Of a DNA stretch of 64,000 nucleotides, positions 29,604-38,565 are shown piece after piece. Origin of the DNA: Altererythrobacter sp. (GTDB lineage: Bacteria > Pseudomonadota > Alphaproteobacteria > Sphingomonadales > Sphingomonadaceae); contig JALRKY010000080.1 of NCBI GenBank assembly GCA_023260985.1, forward strand, positions 25,976 to 89,975. Reading direction: 5' to 3'. The first letter of the stretch is position 1; each line of letters opens with the position of its first letter. The translations under genes were made by a program, and so were the position numbers. The notes under the pieces were generated by a model. That model saw only the letters and a list, made by a program, of their open reading frames with translations, ran no database searches and was not told the DNA's origin.

Positions 29604-30296
29604 TCAGTTCGACCAGAGTGGGGAGTCGATCTGGTCGACAAATGCCTTGTGCCGCGCCAGTTCCTCATCGGTCGGCGCATGTGGCCGTGGTTCACGGAGG
29701 GGTCGCATTGCAGCGGTAGCTGCAACGGAGTGAGAAATTTCAACCTCGACCAGAGCGGTTTCCGCCGCGAGCTCGAGCCCGATCTGGCGACCACCAGTGA
29801 GTTCGACATAGACCTGCGCCAACAGCTCTGCGTCGAGGAGCGCGCCATGCTTAACGCGGTGGCTGCGATCGATCCCGTAACGGGTGCACAGTGCATCGAG
29901 CGAAACCTTCGCGCCGGGATGACGTTTGCGCGCGATCGCAACGGTGTCGATCATCCGGTCGTTGTTGACCCGAGCCATGCCGATCCGCTCAAGCTCGGAA
30001 TTGAGGAAGCCGAAGTCGAACCCGGCGTTGTGCGCCACCAGCGGCGCATCGCCGAGGAACTCCATCAGTTCTTCGGCGCGCTCGGCAAAGCGGAGCTTAT
30101 CCGAAAGGAACGAGATTGACAGGCCGTGGACGGCTTCTGCCGCAGCGGGCATGTCTCGTTCCGGGTTGAAATAGGCATGGAAGCTGGCGCCGCTTGGCAC
30201 CCGGTTGATCATTTCGATGCATCCGATTTCTACCATCCGGTCGCCCGAAGCTGGGTCGAGGCCGGTGGTTTCGGTGTCGAAAACGATTTCCCGCAT
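29604..30296 (-). CDS. dnaQ: DNA polymerase III epsilon subunit
   Basis: MREIVFDTETTGLDPASGDRMVEIGCIEMINR...VAHNAGFDFGFLNSEL. Confidence 0.93.
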   Translation of the reverse strand: MREIVFDTETTGLDPASGDRMVEIGCIEMINRVPSGASFHAYFNPERDMPAAAEAVHGLSISFLSDKLRFAERAEELMEFLGDAPLVAHNAGFDFGFLNSELERIGMARVNNDRMIDTVAIARKRHPGAKVSLDALCTRYGIDRSHRVKHGALLDAELLAQVYVELTGGRQIGLELAAETALVEVEISHSVAATAAMRPLREPRPHAPTDEELARHKAFVDQIDSPLWSN

Positions 30297-30357
30297 CGAT
30301 TTCAATATCGGACTCGGTTTGGCATTTGGCAAGCAATTCTGCGCGGCAAAATGCCGT

Positions 30358-30954
30358 CTATTCTCCGGCCGAAAGTCGCTCGATCAATGCGACCACTTCG
30401 GCTTCGGTTTCCGCATGCGACACGTCGGTGTTGATCACATGGTCTGCCTTCGCGCGCTTTTCCGCATCGGGCACCTGGAGATCGAGCATGTGGGCGAATT
30501 TCTCGGGCGTCATACCGGGCCGAGCGAGCACTCGCTGGCGCTGGGCATCGGTCGGGGCCGAGACGACGACCACCGTATCGACCTGTTTTTCTCCGCCCTT
30601 CTCGAACAACAACGGGATATCGAACACCACGATCGGCGCGCCACCATGTTCGATCATGAAATCGGCGCGACGCGCCGCAACTGCGGGATGGACGATTGAT
30701 TCGAGCCGGGCGAGAGCTTGCTTGTCGCCAAACACCTGCGCGCCAAGCGCCTCGCGCTTGACCCCTTCAGGCCCGGTCGAGCCAGGGAAGGCCGCTTCTA
30801 TCGCAGGAAGCAACTCAGCACCGGGGCGTTGCATCCGGCGCACTTCGGCATCGGCGTCGAACACGGGAACGCCGTGGCGGATGAACATTTCCGCGACGGT
30901 CGACTTGCCCATGCCGATCGATCCGGTGAGGCCAACAATGAGCGGTCGGGTCAT
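30358..30954 (-). CDS. coaE: Dephospho-CoA kinase
   Basis: MTRPLIVGLTGSIGMGKSTVAEMFIRHGVPVFDAD. Confidence 0.93.
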   Translation of the reverse strand: MTRPLIVGLTGSIGMGKSTVAEMFIRHGVPVFDADAEVRRMQRPGAELLPAIEAAFPGSTGPEGVKREALGAQVFGDKQALARLESIVHPAVAARRADFMIEHGGAPIVVFDIPLLFEKGGEKQVDTVVVVSAPTDAQRQRVLARPGMTPEKFAHMLDLQVPDAEKRAKADHVINTDVSHAETEAEVVALIERLSAGE

Positions 30955-31805
30955 CAGGTGAGCATCTCCCTCAGTTCGTCATCGTGCCGGCGCGGCGGCG
31001 CTTCCCCGAAGAAGCGCTCGAACGCGAGCGCCGCCTGCCCGATAAGCATATTAAGCCCATCGAGTGTGCGGTGCCTGGCGGTGCAAGCCACCTTGAGGAA
31101 GACAGTATCAACCGGATCAGTCACGATGTCATAGGCGATCGCGCCCGGAGGCGCGTGGCTCCAGTCGAAGGCAAGTGGTGGCTGGCCGCGCATGCCCAGC
31201 GGCAAGGCATTGACCACCAGGTCGAGGCAGCCCTCACGGTCATCAAAGGGAAAATCGGTTGGATCAGCAAAGTGCGCGAGCTCGATTGCATGGTGCTCGC
31301 CTTTGGGGGTAAGTTCATCGAGCATGGCGCGCGCCTTGGCTGGATCGCGCGCGGCGAGCACCAATGTGAAACCCTCGTCAGCAAGCGCCGCAACAATCGC
31401 GCGCGCTGCGCCGCCTGTACCGAGCACCCGCGCCATACGAAACAGGTGCCGCTGGCTCAGCTCGTAGTGCAGCGGCTCGAGGAAACCACCCGCGTCGGTA
31501 TTATAGCCGACCAGCTGCTCACCCTCGCGAACGATCGTGTTGACCGCGCCGATACGCGCCGCCAGCGGATCGAGCCGGTCGAGCAGCGTGATCACCGCCT
31601 GCTTGTGTGGCATGGTGACATTGCAACCGCGCCAGTCGGGATCCGCGCGACGGTTATCAAGGTAATCTGCCAGTTGCCCCATAGTGACATGCACGGCCCG
31701 GTAAGCGGCATTGAGGCCCAAATGAGCAATCCAGAAACCATGGATCGCGGGGCTTTTTGATTGGGTGATAGGATCGCCTATAACTTCGGCGTAGGGAAGG
31801 CTCAC
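30954..31805 (-). CDS. aroE: Shikimate dehydrogenase
   Basis: AEVIGDPITQSKSPAIHGFWI...GCNVTMPHKQAVI...YNTDAGGF...VLGTGGAARAIVAAL. Confidence 0.93.
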   Translation of the reverse strand: MSLPYAEVIGDPITQSKSPAIHGFWIAHLGLNAAYRAVHVTMGQLADYLDNRRADPDWRGCNVTMPHKQAVITLLDRLDPLAARIGAVNTIVREGEQLVGYNTDAGGFLEPLHYELSQRHLFRMARVLGTGGAARAIVAALADEGFTLVLAARDPAKARAMLDELTPKGEHHAIELAHFADPTDFPFDDREGCLDLVVNALPLGMRGQPPLAFDWSHAPPGAIAYDIVTDPVDTVFLKVACTARHRTLDGLNMLIGQAALAFERFFGEAPPRRHDDELREMLT

Positions 31806-32386
31806 GATTCCAACTCCCCTAGCTCGCGCAGAGCTGTGAGCACGCCGAGCAGCGGCATGCCGAGCACGGTGAAGTGGTCACCTTCGATCGCGTCGAACAA
31901 TTGCACACCCAGCCCTTCGATACGGAACACGCCAACGCAGTGGCTGACTTTGGGCCATTCGGCGTCGAGATATCGCTCGATGAATCCGTCGCTCAGTTCG
32001 CGCACATGCAGCCGTGCAAGCGAAGCCTCGCTCCATTCGCAAGTATCGTCGCGCACCAATGCCGCGGCGCTATGCAGTTCCATCACCTTGCCCGAAAAGA
32101 AATGCAGGTGCTCTGCCGCCCGCGCGCGGCTTTCAGGCTTGTCGAAACGCCGCCCGCCACACATCACCAGGCTGTCGCTGCCGATTACCAACCGCCCAGG
32201 ATGCGTGCTTGCCACTGCTTGTGCCTTTGCGACACTCAACGCTTCGGCGATCTCGCCTGGAGCGCACTCCACCAACCCAGCTTCCAACACTCGCTCATCG
32301 AGTGATGCAGGGATCGCTTCATGTGCAATACCTGCTACATCGAGCATGGCGCGACGCGACGCGCTCTTCGAAGCGAGCAAGATCAT
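31802..32386 (-). CDS. Maf-like nucleotide pyrophosphatase
   Basis: MILLASKSASRRAMLDVAGIAHEAIPASLDE...LVIGSDSLV. Confidence 0.9.
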   Translation of the reverse strand: MILLASKSASRRAMLDVAGIAHEAIPASLDERVLEAGLVECAPGEIAEALSVAKAQAVASTHPGRLVIGSDSLVMCGGRRFDKPESRARAAEHLHFFSGKVMELHSAAALVRDDTCEWSEASLARLHVRELSDGFIERYLDAEWPKVSHCVGVFRIEGLGVQLFDAIEGDHFTVLGMPLLGVLTALRELGELES

Positions 32387-33231
32387 ATTGCGCCTTCACC
32401 CTCTTTGTCGCCAGGTCTCGGCCTATCGGTGCGCTCCTGCATGAAGCGGATCACTGCGGCAGCGGTTTCCTCGATCGATCGGCGCGTTACGTCGATCACT
32501 GGCCAACCATTATCGGCAAACATGCGGCGCGCAAACTGCACTTCCTCGCGCACTTTTTCGCCATCGACATAGGAAGTCTCGGTGCCTTCATTGAGCGACA
32601 ACAGCCGGTTGCGCCGCACCTGCACCAGCCGTTCGGGGGCGGTGGTAAGCCCCACCACGAGTGGGCGACGGAGCCCGAACAGCGTTGGTGGTGGTGGAGA
32701 TTCCATTACCAACGGGATATTCGCAACCTTGTATCCGCGATTGGCGAGATAGATGCTGGTCGGCGTCTTCGAACTGCGCGATACGCCAGCGAGTACGATA
32801 TCCGCCTCTTCCCAATCTTCCCATCCTACGCCGTCATCATGCGCGATAGTATAATGAATTGCTTCGACTCTGCGGAAATAGGCCTCGTCCATCAGGTGCT
32901 GGCGGCCGGGCCTACCATGCGCTTCCTCGCCGAGCTGGACTTCGAGCGCCGCCGTGACCGCATCGAGCACCGGTACAGCGGGTAGGCCAAGCTGGCGGCA
33001 ATGCTCCTCCAGCCTTGCGCGGGTTTCCGGATTCACGAGCGTGAACAGAACTAGGCCAGGGCTGTTTGTGAGTGACGGCACGATCCGGTCGAGATGTTGG
33101 CGTGAACGCACCATCGGCCAGAAATGGCGCACGACGTCTGGATTGTCGAATTGCGCGAGCGCCGCCTTGGCGATCATCTCGAGCGTTTCTCCGGTCGAGT
33201 CCGAAACGAGGTGGAGGTGCATGCGTTGCAT
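32383..33231 (-). CDS. PEP synthase/PPDK regulatory protein (DUF299)
   Basis: MHLHLVSDSTGETLEMIAKAALAQF...LAGVSRSSKTPTSIYLANRGYKVANIPLV. Confidence 0.92.
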   Translation of the reverse strand: MQRMHLHLVSDSTGETLEMIAKAALAQFDNPDVVRHFWPMVRSRQHLDRIVPSLTNSPGLVLFTLVNPETRARLEEHCRQLGLPAVPVLDAVTAALEVQLGEEAHGRPGRQHLMDEAYFRRVEAIHYTIAHDDGVGWEDWEEADIVLAGVSRSSKTPTSIYLANRGYKVANIPLVMESPPPPTLFGLRRPLVVGLTTAPERLVQVRRNRLLSLNEGTETSYVDGEKVREEVQFARRMFADNGWPVIDVTRRSIEETAAAVIRFMQERTDRPRPGDKEGEGAI

Positions 33232-33562
33232 TGCGTGGTAGTTGCATCCTTGCTGGGAATGCCTGTGGAGAATGCAAGGCATAAACCACGGGAGAGGCCT
33301 GCCGACAAGTTTGGGGAGAGATTCCATGCCCGCTATCAGCTTTATCGCCAGTGAGTTTGTAGACATCGAGCGTCGCTATCAACAGGCTGGGGATAGCGCG
33401 AATAAGTTTGACTCGACCTAGGTAATCCCACGATTCGCAAGCCGGACGGTACTTTGCTCCGCGGGAAAAATCGGGCAGGAGCCACTTGTCCCCGAAATCC
33501 ACAAGGCCAACAGACTCCTAAATCCTTTTATAAATATAATTATATTGATTGGATAAGACATC
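33232..33562. other. Candidate chromosomal replication origin (oriC, Cori-type)
   Basis: Divergent DUF299 / hemE gap with a 40-nt stretch of about 82% AT (33521-33560), degenerate DnaA-box-like 9-mers (33264, 33376, 33495) and four GANTC sites (33320, 33410, 33432, 33513). Confidence 0.65.
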
Positions 33563-34582
33563 ATGCCCGGCTTGCTTCTCGACACTTTGCGCGGTCAAAA
33601 GGGTGATCGGGTACCCATATGGCTGATGCGCCAGGCAGGGCGTTACCTTTCAGAATATCGCGCATTGCGTGCCGAAAAGGGCGGATTCCTCGAACTCGTC
33701 TACGATAGCGAAGCCGCGGCGGAGATCACGATCCAACCATTGCGCCGGTTCGGCTTCGACGGGGCGATCCTGTTCTCGGATATCCTGATCGTGCCGCATG
33801 CGATGGGACAGGGGCTCGAATTCCTCGCGGGCGAAGGCCCCAAGCTGTCGCCACCGCTACTAGACGCGCGATTGGAGGATTTCACCGCGCAACCCGAACG
33901 GTTCGAAGCGATCTATGAAACCGTGCGGCTGTGCCGGGCGCAGCTCGGCGAAAGCGTGACCATGCTCGGTTTCGCGGGCAGCCCCTGGACCGTCGCGACC
34001 TATATGGTGGCGGGCGAAGGCAGCCGCGACCAACATGACACGCGCGAGTTGGCCTATGTCGATCCGGCGCGGTTCGAGGAAATTATCGGCGCCATCGTCG
34101 ACGTGTCGATAACTTATCTGCGCGGGCAGATCGATGCTGGGGCCGAAGCAGTGCAATTGTTCGACAGTTGGGCCGGCAGTCTCGCACCAGACCAATTCGA
34201 CCGCTGGGTGATTGCGCCCAATGCCGCGATCACCGCCGCGCTCAAGCAATCTCATCCGGGTACGCCGGTGATCGGCTTTCCCAAGGGCGCGGGAGCCAAG
34301 CTTGCTGCCTATGCCAATGAGACCGGGGTTGACGCAGTGGGATTGGATGAGACGGTCGATCCCGAACGGGCGGATCGCGAATTGCCCAAGGGCATGCCGG
34401 TGCAAGGTAATCTTGATCCACTGCTGCTGATGGCGGGCGGTGCGCCCCTGGTCGATCGCGCGCGCTTCATCCTCAGGACTTTCGCCGATCGCCCGCATGT
34501 GTTCAATCTGGGCCACGGGATCGGACAGTTCACGCCGATCAAGCATGTCGACCAGCTCGTTGCGGCCGTGCGCGGACAGTGA
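33563..34582 (+). CDS. hemE: Uroporphyrinogen decarboxylase
   Basis: PIWLMRQAGRYLSEYRALRAEKGGFLEL...FSDILIVPHAMGQGLEF...GNLDP...FNLGHGIGQFTP. Confidence 0.95.
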   Translation: MPGLLLDTLRGQKGDRVPIWLMRQAGRYLSEYRALRAEKGGFLELVYDSEAAAEITIQPLRRFGFDGAILFSDILIVPHAMGQGLEFLAGEGPKLSPPLLDARLEDFTAQPERFEAIYETVRLCRAQLGESVTMLGFAGSPWTVATYMVAGEGSRDQHDTRELAYVDPARFEEIIGAIVDVSITYLRGQIDAGAEAVQLFDSWAGSLAPDQFDRWVIAPNAAITAALKQSHPGTPVIGFPKGAGAKLAAYANETGVDAVGLDETVDPERADRELPKGMPVQGNLDPLLLMAGGAPLVDRARFILRTFADRPHVFNLGHGIGQFTPIKHVDQLVAAVRGQ

Positions 34583-34634
34583 TGATTGTGGCGGGGGATG
34601 ACGCGGTGGTGAACTGCGCCTACATAAGCGAGCG

Positions 34635-35090
34635 ATGCAGGACGTCATCGCCATGACCTATCTTTGGCTCAAGGCTGGCCACATCATTTTCGTGGTCTTC
34701 TGGATGGCGGGCCTTTTCATGCTCCCGCGGCAACTTATCTATGTCCACCCGGCGCAACCCGGTTCGGAAGAGGAAGTACTATGGGTTCACCGCATGGGCC
34801 TGTTGCGCAAGGTCATCCTCACGCCGAGCTTGGTGGTGGTGTGGGTGCTTGGCCTGCTCATGGCGGCCGAATTAGGCCTGTTTGCGGCCGCGCCGGGATT
34901 GGGCTGGCTTCATGCCAAGCTGCTCTTCGTGCTGCTGCTCACTGGCTATCACGGCTTCATGGTCGCGCAATCGAAGAAGGTTGCCGCCGGAGAGCGGCCG
35001 CTCAGCGAAAAACAACTGCGCATGCTGGGCGAAGCGCCCGGCCTGCTGCTGGCGATTATCGTGGTGCTGGCGGTGCTCCGCCCTTTCTGA
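34635..35090 (+). CDS. hemJ: HemJ-type protoporphyrinogen oxidase
   Basis: MTYLWLKAGHIIFVVFWMAGLFMLPRQLIYV...WLHAKLLFVLLLTGYHGFM; sits between hemE and rho. Confidence 0.87.
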   Translation: MQDVIAMTYLWLKAGHIIFVVFWMAGLFMLPRQLIYVHPAQPGSEEEVLWVHRMGLLRKVILTPSLVVVWVLGLLMAAELGLFAAAPGLGWLHAKLLFVLLLTGYHGFMVAQSKKVAAGERPLSEKQLRMLGEAPGLLLAIIVVLAVLRPF

Positions 35091-35275
35091 ACCATTTGCT
35101 CGGCGAACAATCGGCGATTGACGGCGGTTTCCGCGGGTCGTATTTTGAAATCCTCTAACCGGCATGAGGCTTCGCATTCGGTGAAGCCAAGGTCTGCTTT
35201 CTCCAAGCCCATATGCCTCACTCAAAAGACGAGGCGACGACCTGTAGGCCAATCCAGAGACGGACATATATTGCA

Positions 35276-36541
35276 ATGCATCTCAAAGACTTGAAACGTA
35301 AGACACCGGCCGAACTAGTCGCCATGGCTGAAGAGTTGGGTGTCGAAGGCGCATCGACCATGCGCCGGCAGGATCTGCTGTTCAGCATCCTGCGCGAACT
35401 TGCTGAAGACGAGGAATATGAAGAGAAGATCATGGGTGTCGGCACCATCGAGGTGCTGCAGGACGGATTTGGCTTCCTGCGCTCGCCTGAGGCGAACTAT
35501 CTCGCCGGGCCCGACGACATTTATGTCTCGCCCAACCAGATCCGAAAATGGGGCCTGAGGACTGGCGACACGGTTGAAGGTGAGATCCGCGCCCCGCGCG
35601 ACGGTGAGCGCTATTTTGCCCTCACAAGCCTCACGAGCGTCAATTTTGACGATCCGGAGGCGGTGCGCCACCGCACCAATTTCGACAACCTCACACCGCT
35701 CTATCCGGACAAGAAGCTGACTCTTGATCCGGTCGACCCGACCGTGAAGGACAGGAGCGCGCGGGTGATCGACATCATCGCGCCGCAGGGCAAGGGCCAG
35801 CGCGCGCTGATCGTGGCGCCGCCGCGCACCGGCAAGACCGTTCTGCTGCAGAACATCGCCAAGGCGATTACCGACAATCACCCCGAGGTGTTCCTGATCG
35901 TGCTCCTGGTCGACGAACGACCCGAGGAAGTCACCGACATGCAGCGCAGCGTGAAGGGTGAGGTTATTTCCTCAACCTTCGACGAGCCTGCGACGCGCCA
36001 CGTGCAGGTCGCCGAAATGGTGATCGAAAAAGCCAAGCGCCTGGTCGAACACAAGCATGATGTGGTGATCCTCCTTGACTCGATCACGCGCCTCGGCCGT
36101 GCCTATAACACCGTGGTTCCGAGCTCAGGCAAGGTACTGACCGGCGGTGTCGACGCCAATGCCCTGCAGCGCCCCAAGCGTTTCTTTGGCGCAGCGCGCA
36201 ACATCGAGGAAGGCGGTTCTCTTTCGATCATCGCCACCGCGCTGATCGATACCGGCAGCCGCATGGACGAAGTGATCTTTGAAGAGTTCAAGGGCACCGG
36301 CAACAGCGAAATCGTGCTCGACCGCAAGGTCGCAGACAAGCGCATCTTCCCGGCGCTCGATGTCGGCAAGTCCGGCACCCGCAAGGAAGAACTGCTGGTG
36401 GGCAAGGACAATCTGTCGAAGATGTGGGTGCTGCGCCGCATCCTCATGCAGATGGGCACCATCGATGCGATGGAATTCCTGCTCGATAAGATGAAAGATT
36501 CGAAGTCGAACGAAGACTTCTTTGCGACGATGAACCAGTAA
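35276..36541 (+). CDS. rho: Transcription termination factor Rho
   Basis: [39 protein letters not shown]...[15 protein letters not shown]...[13 protein letters not shown]. Confidence 0.97.
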   Translation: MHLKDLKRKTPAELVAMAEELGVEGASTMRRQDLLFSILRELAEDEEYEEKIMGVGTIEVLQDGFGFLRSPEANYLAGPDDIYVSPNQIRKWGLRTGDTVEGEIRAPRDGERYFALTSLTSVNFDDPEAVRHRTNFDNLTPLYPDKKLTLDPVDPTVKDRSARVIDIIAPQGKGQRALIVAPPRTGKTVLLQNIAKAITDNHPEVFLIVLLVDERPEEVTDMQRSVKGEVISSTFDEPATRHVQVAEMVIEKAKRLVEHKHDVVILLDSITRLGRAYNTVVPSSGKVLTGGVDANALQRPKRFFGAARNIEEGGSLSIIATALIDTGSRMDEVIFEEFKGTGNSEIVLDRKVADKRIFPALDVGKSGTRKEELLVGKDNLSKMWVLRRILMQMGTIDAMEFLLDKMKDSKSNEDFFATMNQ

Positions 36542-36620
36542 ACATTGTTGGGTCCGCGCCATTGCGCATTATGGCGCGGGCCCGCTTGCCTTTGGGCGCT
36601 ATCCAGCTATCACCGGGCCA

Positions 36621-37013
36621 ATGCTGCGCCAATATGTCTATATCAGCACTGCGGACGGGATCGGTCCCGAGGATATCGCTTCGATCCTCGACTCGTGCCA
36701 GCACAACAATAGCGAGCGCAATGTTACTGGCCTGCTGCTCTACAACGGGCGCAATTTTCTCCAGCTACTCGAAGGCGATGTAGAGGATCTGTCCTGGGTG
36801 ATGCGCAAGATCGAAGCCGATCCGCGCCATAACGGGGTTTCGATTATCGAGGATATCGCCATTGCCGGGCGCGCCTGCCCCGACTGGCTCATGCGGCATA
36901 TCCGCATTGTCGACCAGGTGCCCGAGAGGCGTGTGGCGCTCGACGCCGAACTGCCCGCCGCGCTCGAGCCGAACCTGCGGCGGATCATCCTGAATTTTGC
37001 GGCACTGAACTAG
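36621..37013 (+). CDS. Short BLUF-domain (FAD blue-light photoreceptor) protein
   Basis: QYVYIS...ILDSCQHNNSERNVTGLLLYNGRNFLQLLEGDVEDLSWVMRKIEADPRHNGVSI...CPDWLM: BLUF core with Tyr, Asn, Gln and Trp in expected places. Confidence 0.9.
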   Translation: MLRQYVYISTADGIGPEDIASILDSCQHNNSERNVTGLLLYNGRNFLQLLEGDVEDLSWVMRKIEADPRHNGVSIIEDIAIAGRACPDWLMRHIRIVDQVPERRVALDAELPAALEPNLRRIILNFAALN

Positions 37014-37047
37014 GCGCGAAGCTCGCTACGCAATCGAGCACGCAGCC

Positions 37048-37449
37048 CTAGGCCTTTTGGTGATCCAGCTGCGCAGCCATCATTTCCCAGACCTTGTTTA
37101 TGGCCTTGAGTGGGCGAACCATCACTTTGAAATCCTTGATCAAACCATCCTCGTCGAAAGCGATCATGTCGATCCCATTGACGTGGATGTCATCCATCTC
37201 GGTGGTGAATTCGAGCACGACAGTGTCGTCGCCCACAACTTCGCGCACATAGGTGAAGCTGCCATTTCCCAGCGTCGCCCCCGCTGCAGTGAGATAGGCG
37301 ACCACGATCGGCTTGCCCACTTGCGGGGTGTGGACGACAGGCGAGTGAAACACCGCGTCATCGCGCATTATGGCGGCGAGTGCGGCAGGATCGCTTCCTC
37401 CTTCGATCACTTCGTGCCAGCGCTTGAGGCCTTCGGCTGCAATGCTCAT
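37048..37449 (-). CDS. NTF2/SnoaL-like protein
   Basis: AAEGLKRWHEVIEGGSDPAALAAIMRDDAVFHSPVVHTPQVGKPIVVAYL. Confidence 0.75.
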   Translation of the reverse strand: MSIAAEGLKRWHEVIEGGSDPAALAAIMRDDAVFHSPVVHTPQVGKPIVVAYLTAAGATLGNGSFTYVREVVGDDTVVLEFTTEMDDIHVNGIDMIAFDEDGLIKDFKVMVRPLKAINKVWEMMAAQLDHQKA

Positions 37450-37475
37450 TGGATGCTCCCTATAATCCGCGATGT

Positions 37476-38174
37476 TCAGCCGAGATGTTCGGCGAAAAAG
37501 GCCTTCGTGCGGTTGTCGGCGAGCTGCGCGCCCGCTTCGTTGCGGCGGTTGCCGCTTTCAGTGGCGAAGCCATGGTCGAGCCCTTCGTAATCATAGAGCG
37601 TGACCCGCGGATGATCGTCCAGCCCGGCATGCATCGCGGCTTGCGCTTCAGGTCCGACGAAATGGTCTGCGGTAGGCACGTGCAACAACAGGGGATGCGC
37701 GATGCCGTGCTTCTCGCCCAGCATCTGGTCGATCATCACCCCGTAATAGCCGACCGAGGCGTCGATATCGGTGCGCGCTGCAGTCATATAGGCGAGCTTG
37801 CCGCCCAGGCAGTAACCGACGCAGCCGACCTTCGGCACGCCGGCCACACGGCGGATCCAGTGGATCGTCGCTTCGATGTCCTTCACCCCGTCATCGGGAT
37901 TGTATTCCCCGAAATAGCCGAGCGCTTCCTGGAATTCGGCTTCGACGTCCGGGTCGAGCTGGATGCCCGGCTTCATGCGGAAGAACAGGTCGGGCGCGAC
38001 CGCGAGATAGCCTTCGGCCGCCCAGCTGTCGCATTTGTTGCGGATCCCGGGGTTCACCCCGAAGATCTCCTGAATCACAATGATCGCTGCCTTGGGTGTG
38101 CCCGCAGGCCGCGCGACATAGGCATCGAAGCTGGCATTGCCGTCGAAGGTGGGGATCGTCGCGTACTGGGTCAT
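37476..38174 (-). CDS. Dienelactone hydrolase family protein
   Basis: IIVIQEIFGVNPGIRNKCDSWAAEGYLAVAPDLFFR...VGCVGYCLGGKLAY. Confidence 0.9.
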   Translation of the reverse strand: MTQYATIPTFDGNASFDAYVARPAGTPKAAIIVIQEIFGVNPGIRNKCDSWAAEGYLAVAPDLFFRMKPGIQLDPDVEAEFQEALGYFGEYNPDDGVKDIEATIHWIRRVAGVPKVGCVGYCLGGKLAYMTAARTDIDASVGYYGVMIDQMLGEKHGIAHPLLLHVPTADHFVGPEAQAAMHAGLDDHPRVTLYDYEGLDHGFATESGNRRNEAGAQLADNRTKAFFAEHLG

Positions 38175-38289
38175 TGCGGCTGCTCCTTTGATTCAGCGTG
38201 AAAGCGGCTTATCGCTTGCCGCAGGTGATTGCCAAACCCAAATATGTCAGGCGATACGGGGTTCCCGAAGGTTGGAGGGAGTAAGCGCG

Positions 38290-38547
38290 ATGAAGGTTCA
38301 TATCGAAATCGACTGCACGCCCGAAGAGGCGCGGGCCTTCATGGGGCTGCCCGATGTGTCGAAGGCCAACAATATCTATGTCAAAAGCATCGCCAAGGCG
38401 ATGAAAGGGGTCTCCAATCCCGACCAGTTGCAGGAATATGCCCAGCAGCTCGCACCAATGGGGCAGATGGGGTTCAAGATGTTCCAGAGCTTCATGGAAA
38501 GCGGCATGCGCGGCGCAGGGTCCAAATCGAAATCTGACGACGACTAG
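38290..38547 (+). CDS. Conserved small protein, hypothetical
   Basis: MKVHIEIDCTPEEARAFMGLPDVSKANNIYVKSIAKAMKGV..., 85 aa. Confidence 0.65.
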   Translation: MKVHIEIDCTPEEARAFMGLPDVSKANNIYVKSIAKAMKGVSNPDQLQEYAQQLAPMGQMGFKMFQSFMESGMRGAGSKSKSDDD

Positions 38548-38565
38548 GAACTGCGTCGTTTACGC

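Noticed and set aside
33232-33366. N-terminal extension of the DUF299 ORF to 33366
   Set aside because: The family begins at MHLHLVSDSTGE; the extension would run into the candidate origin.
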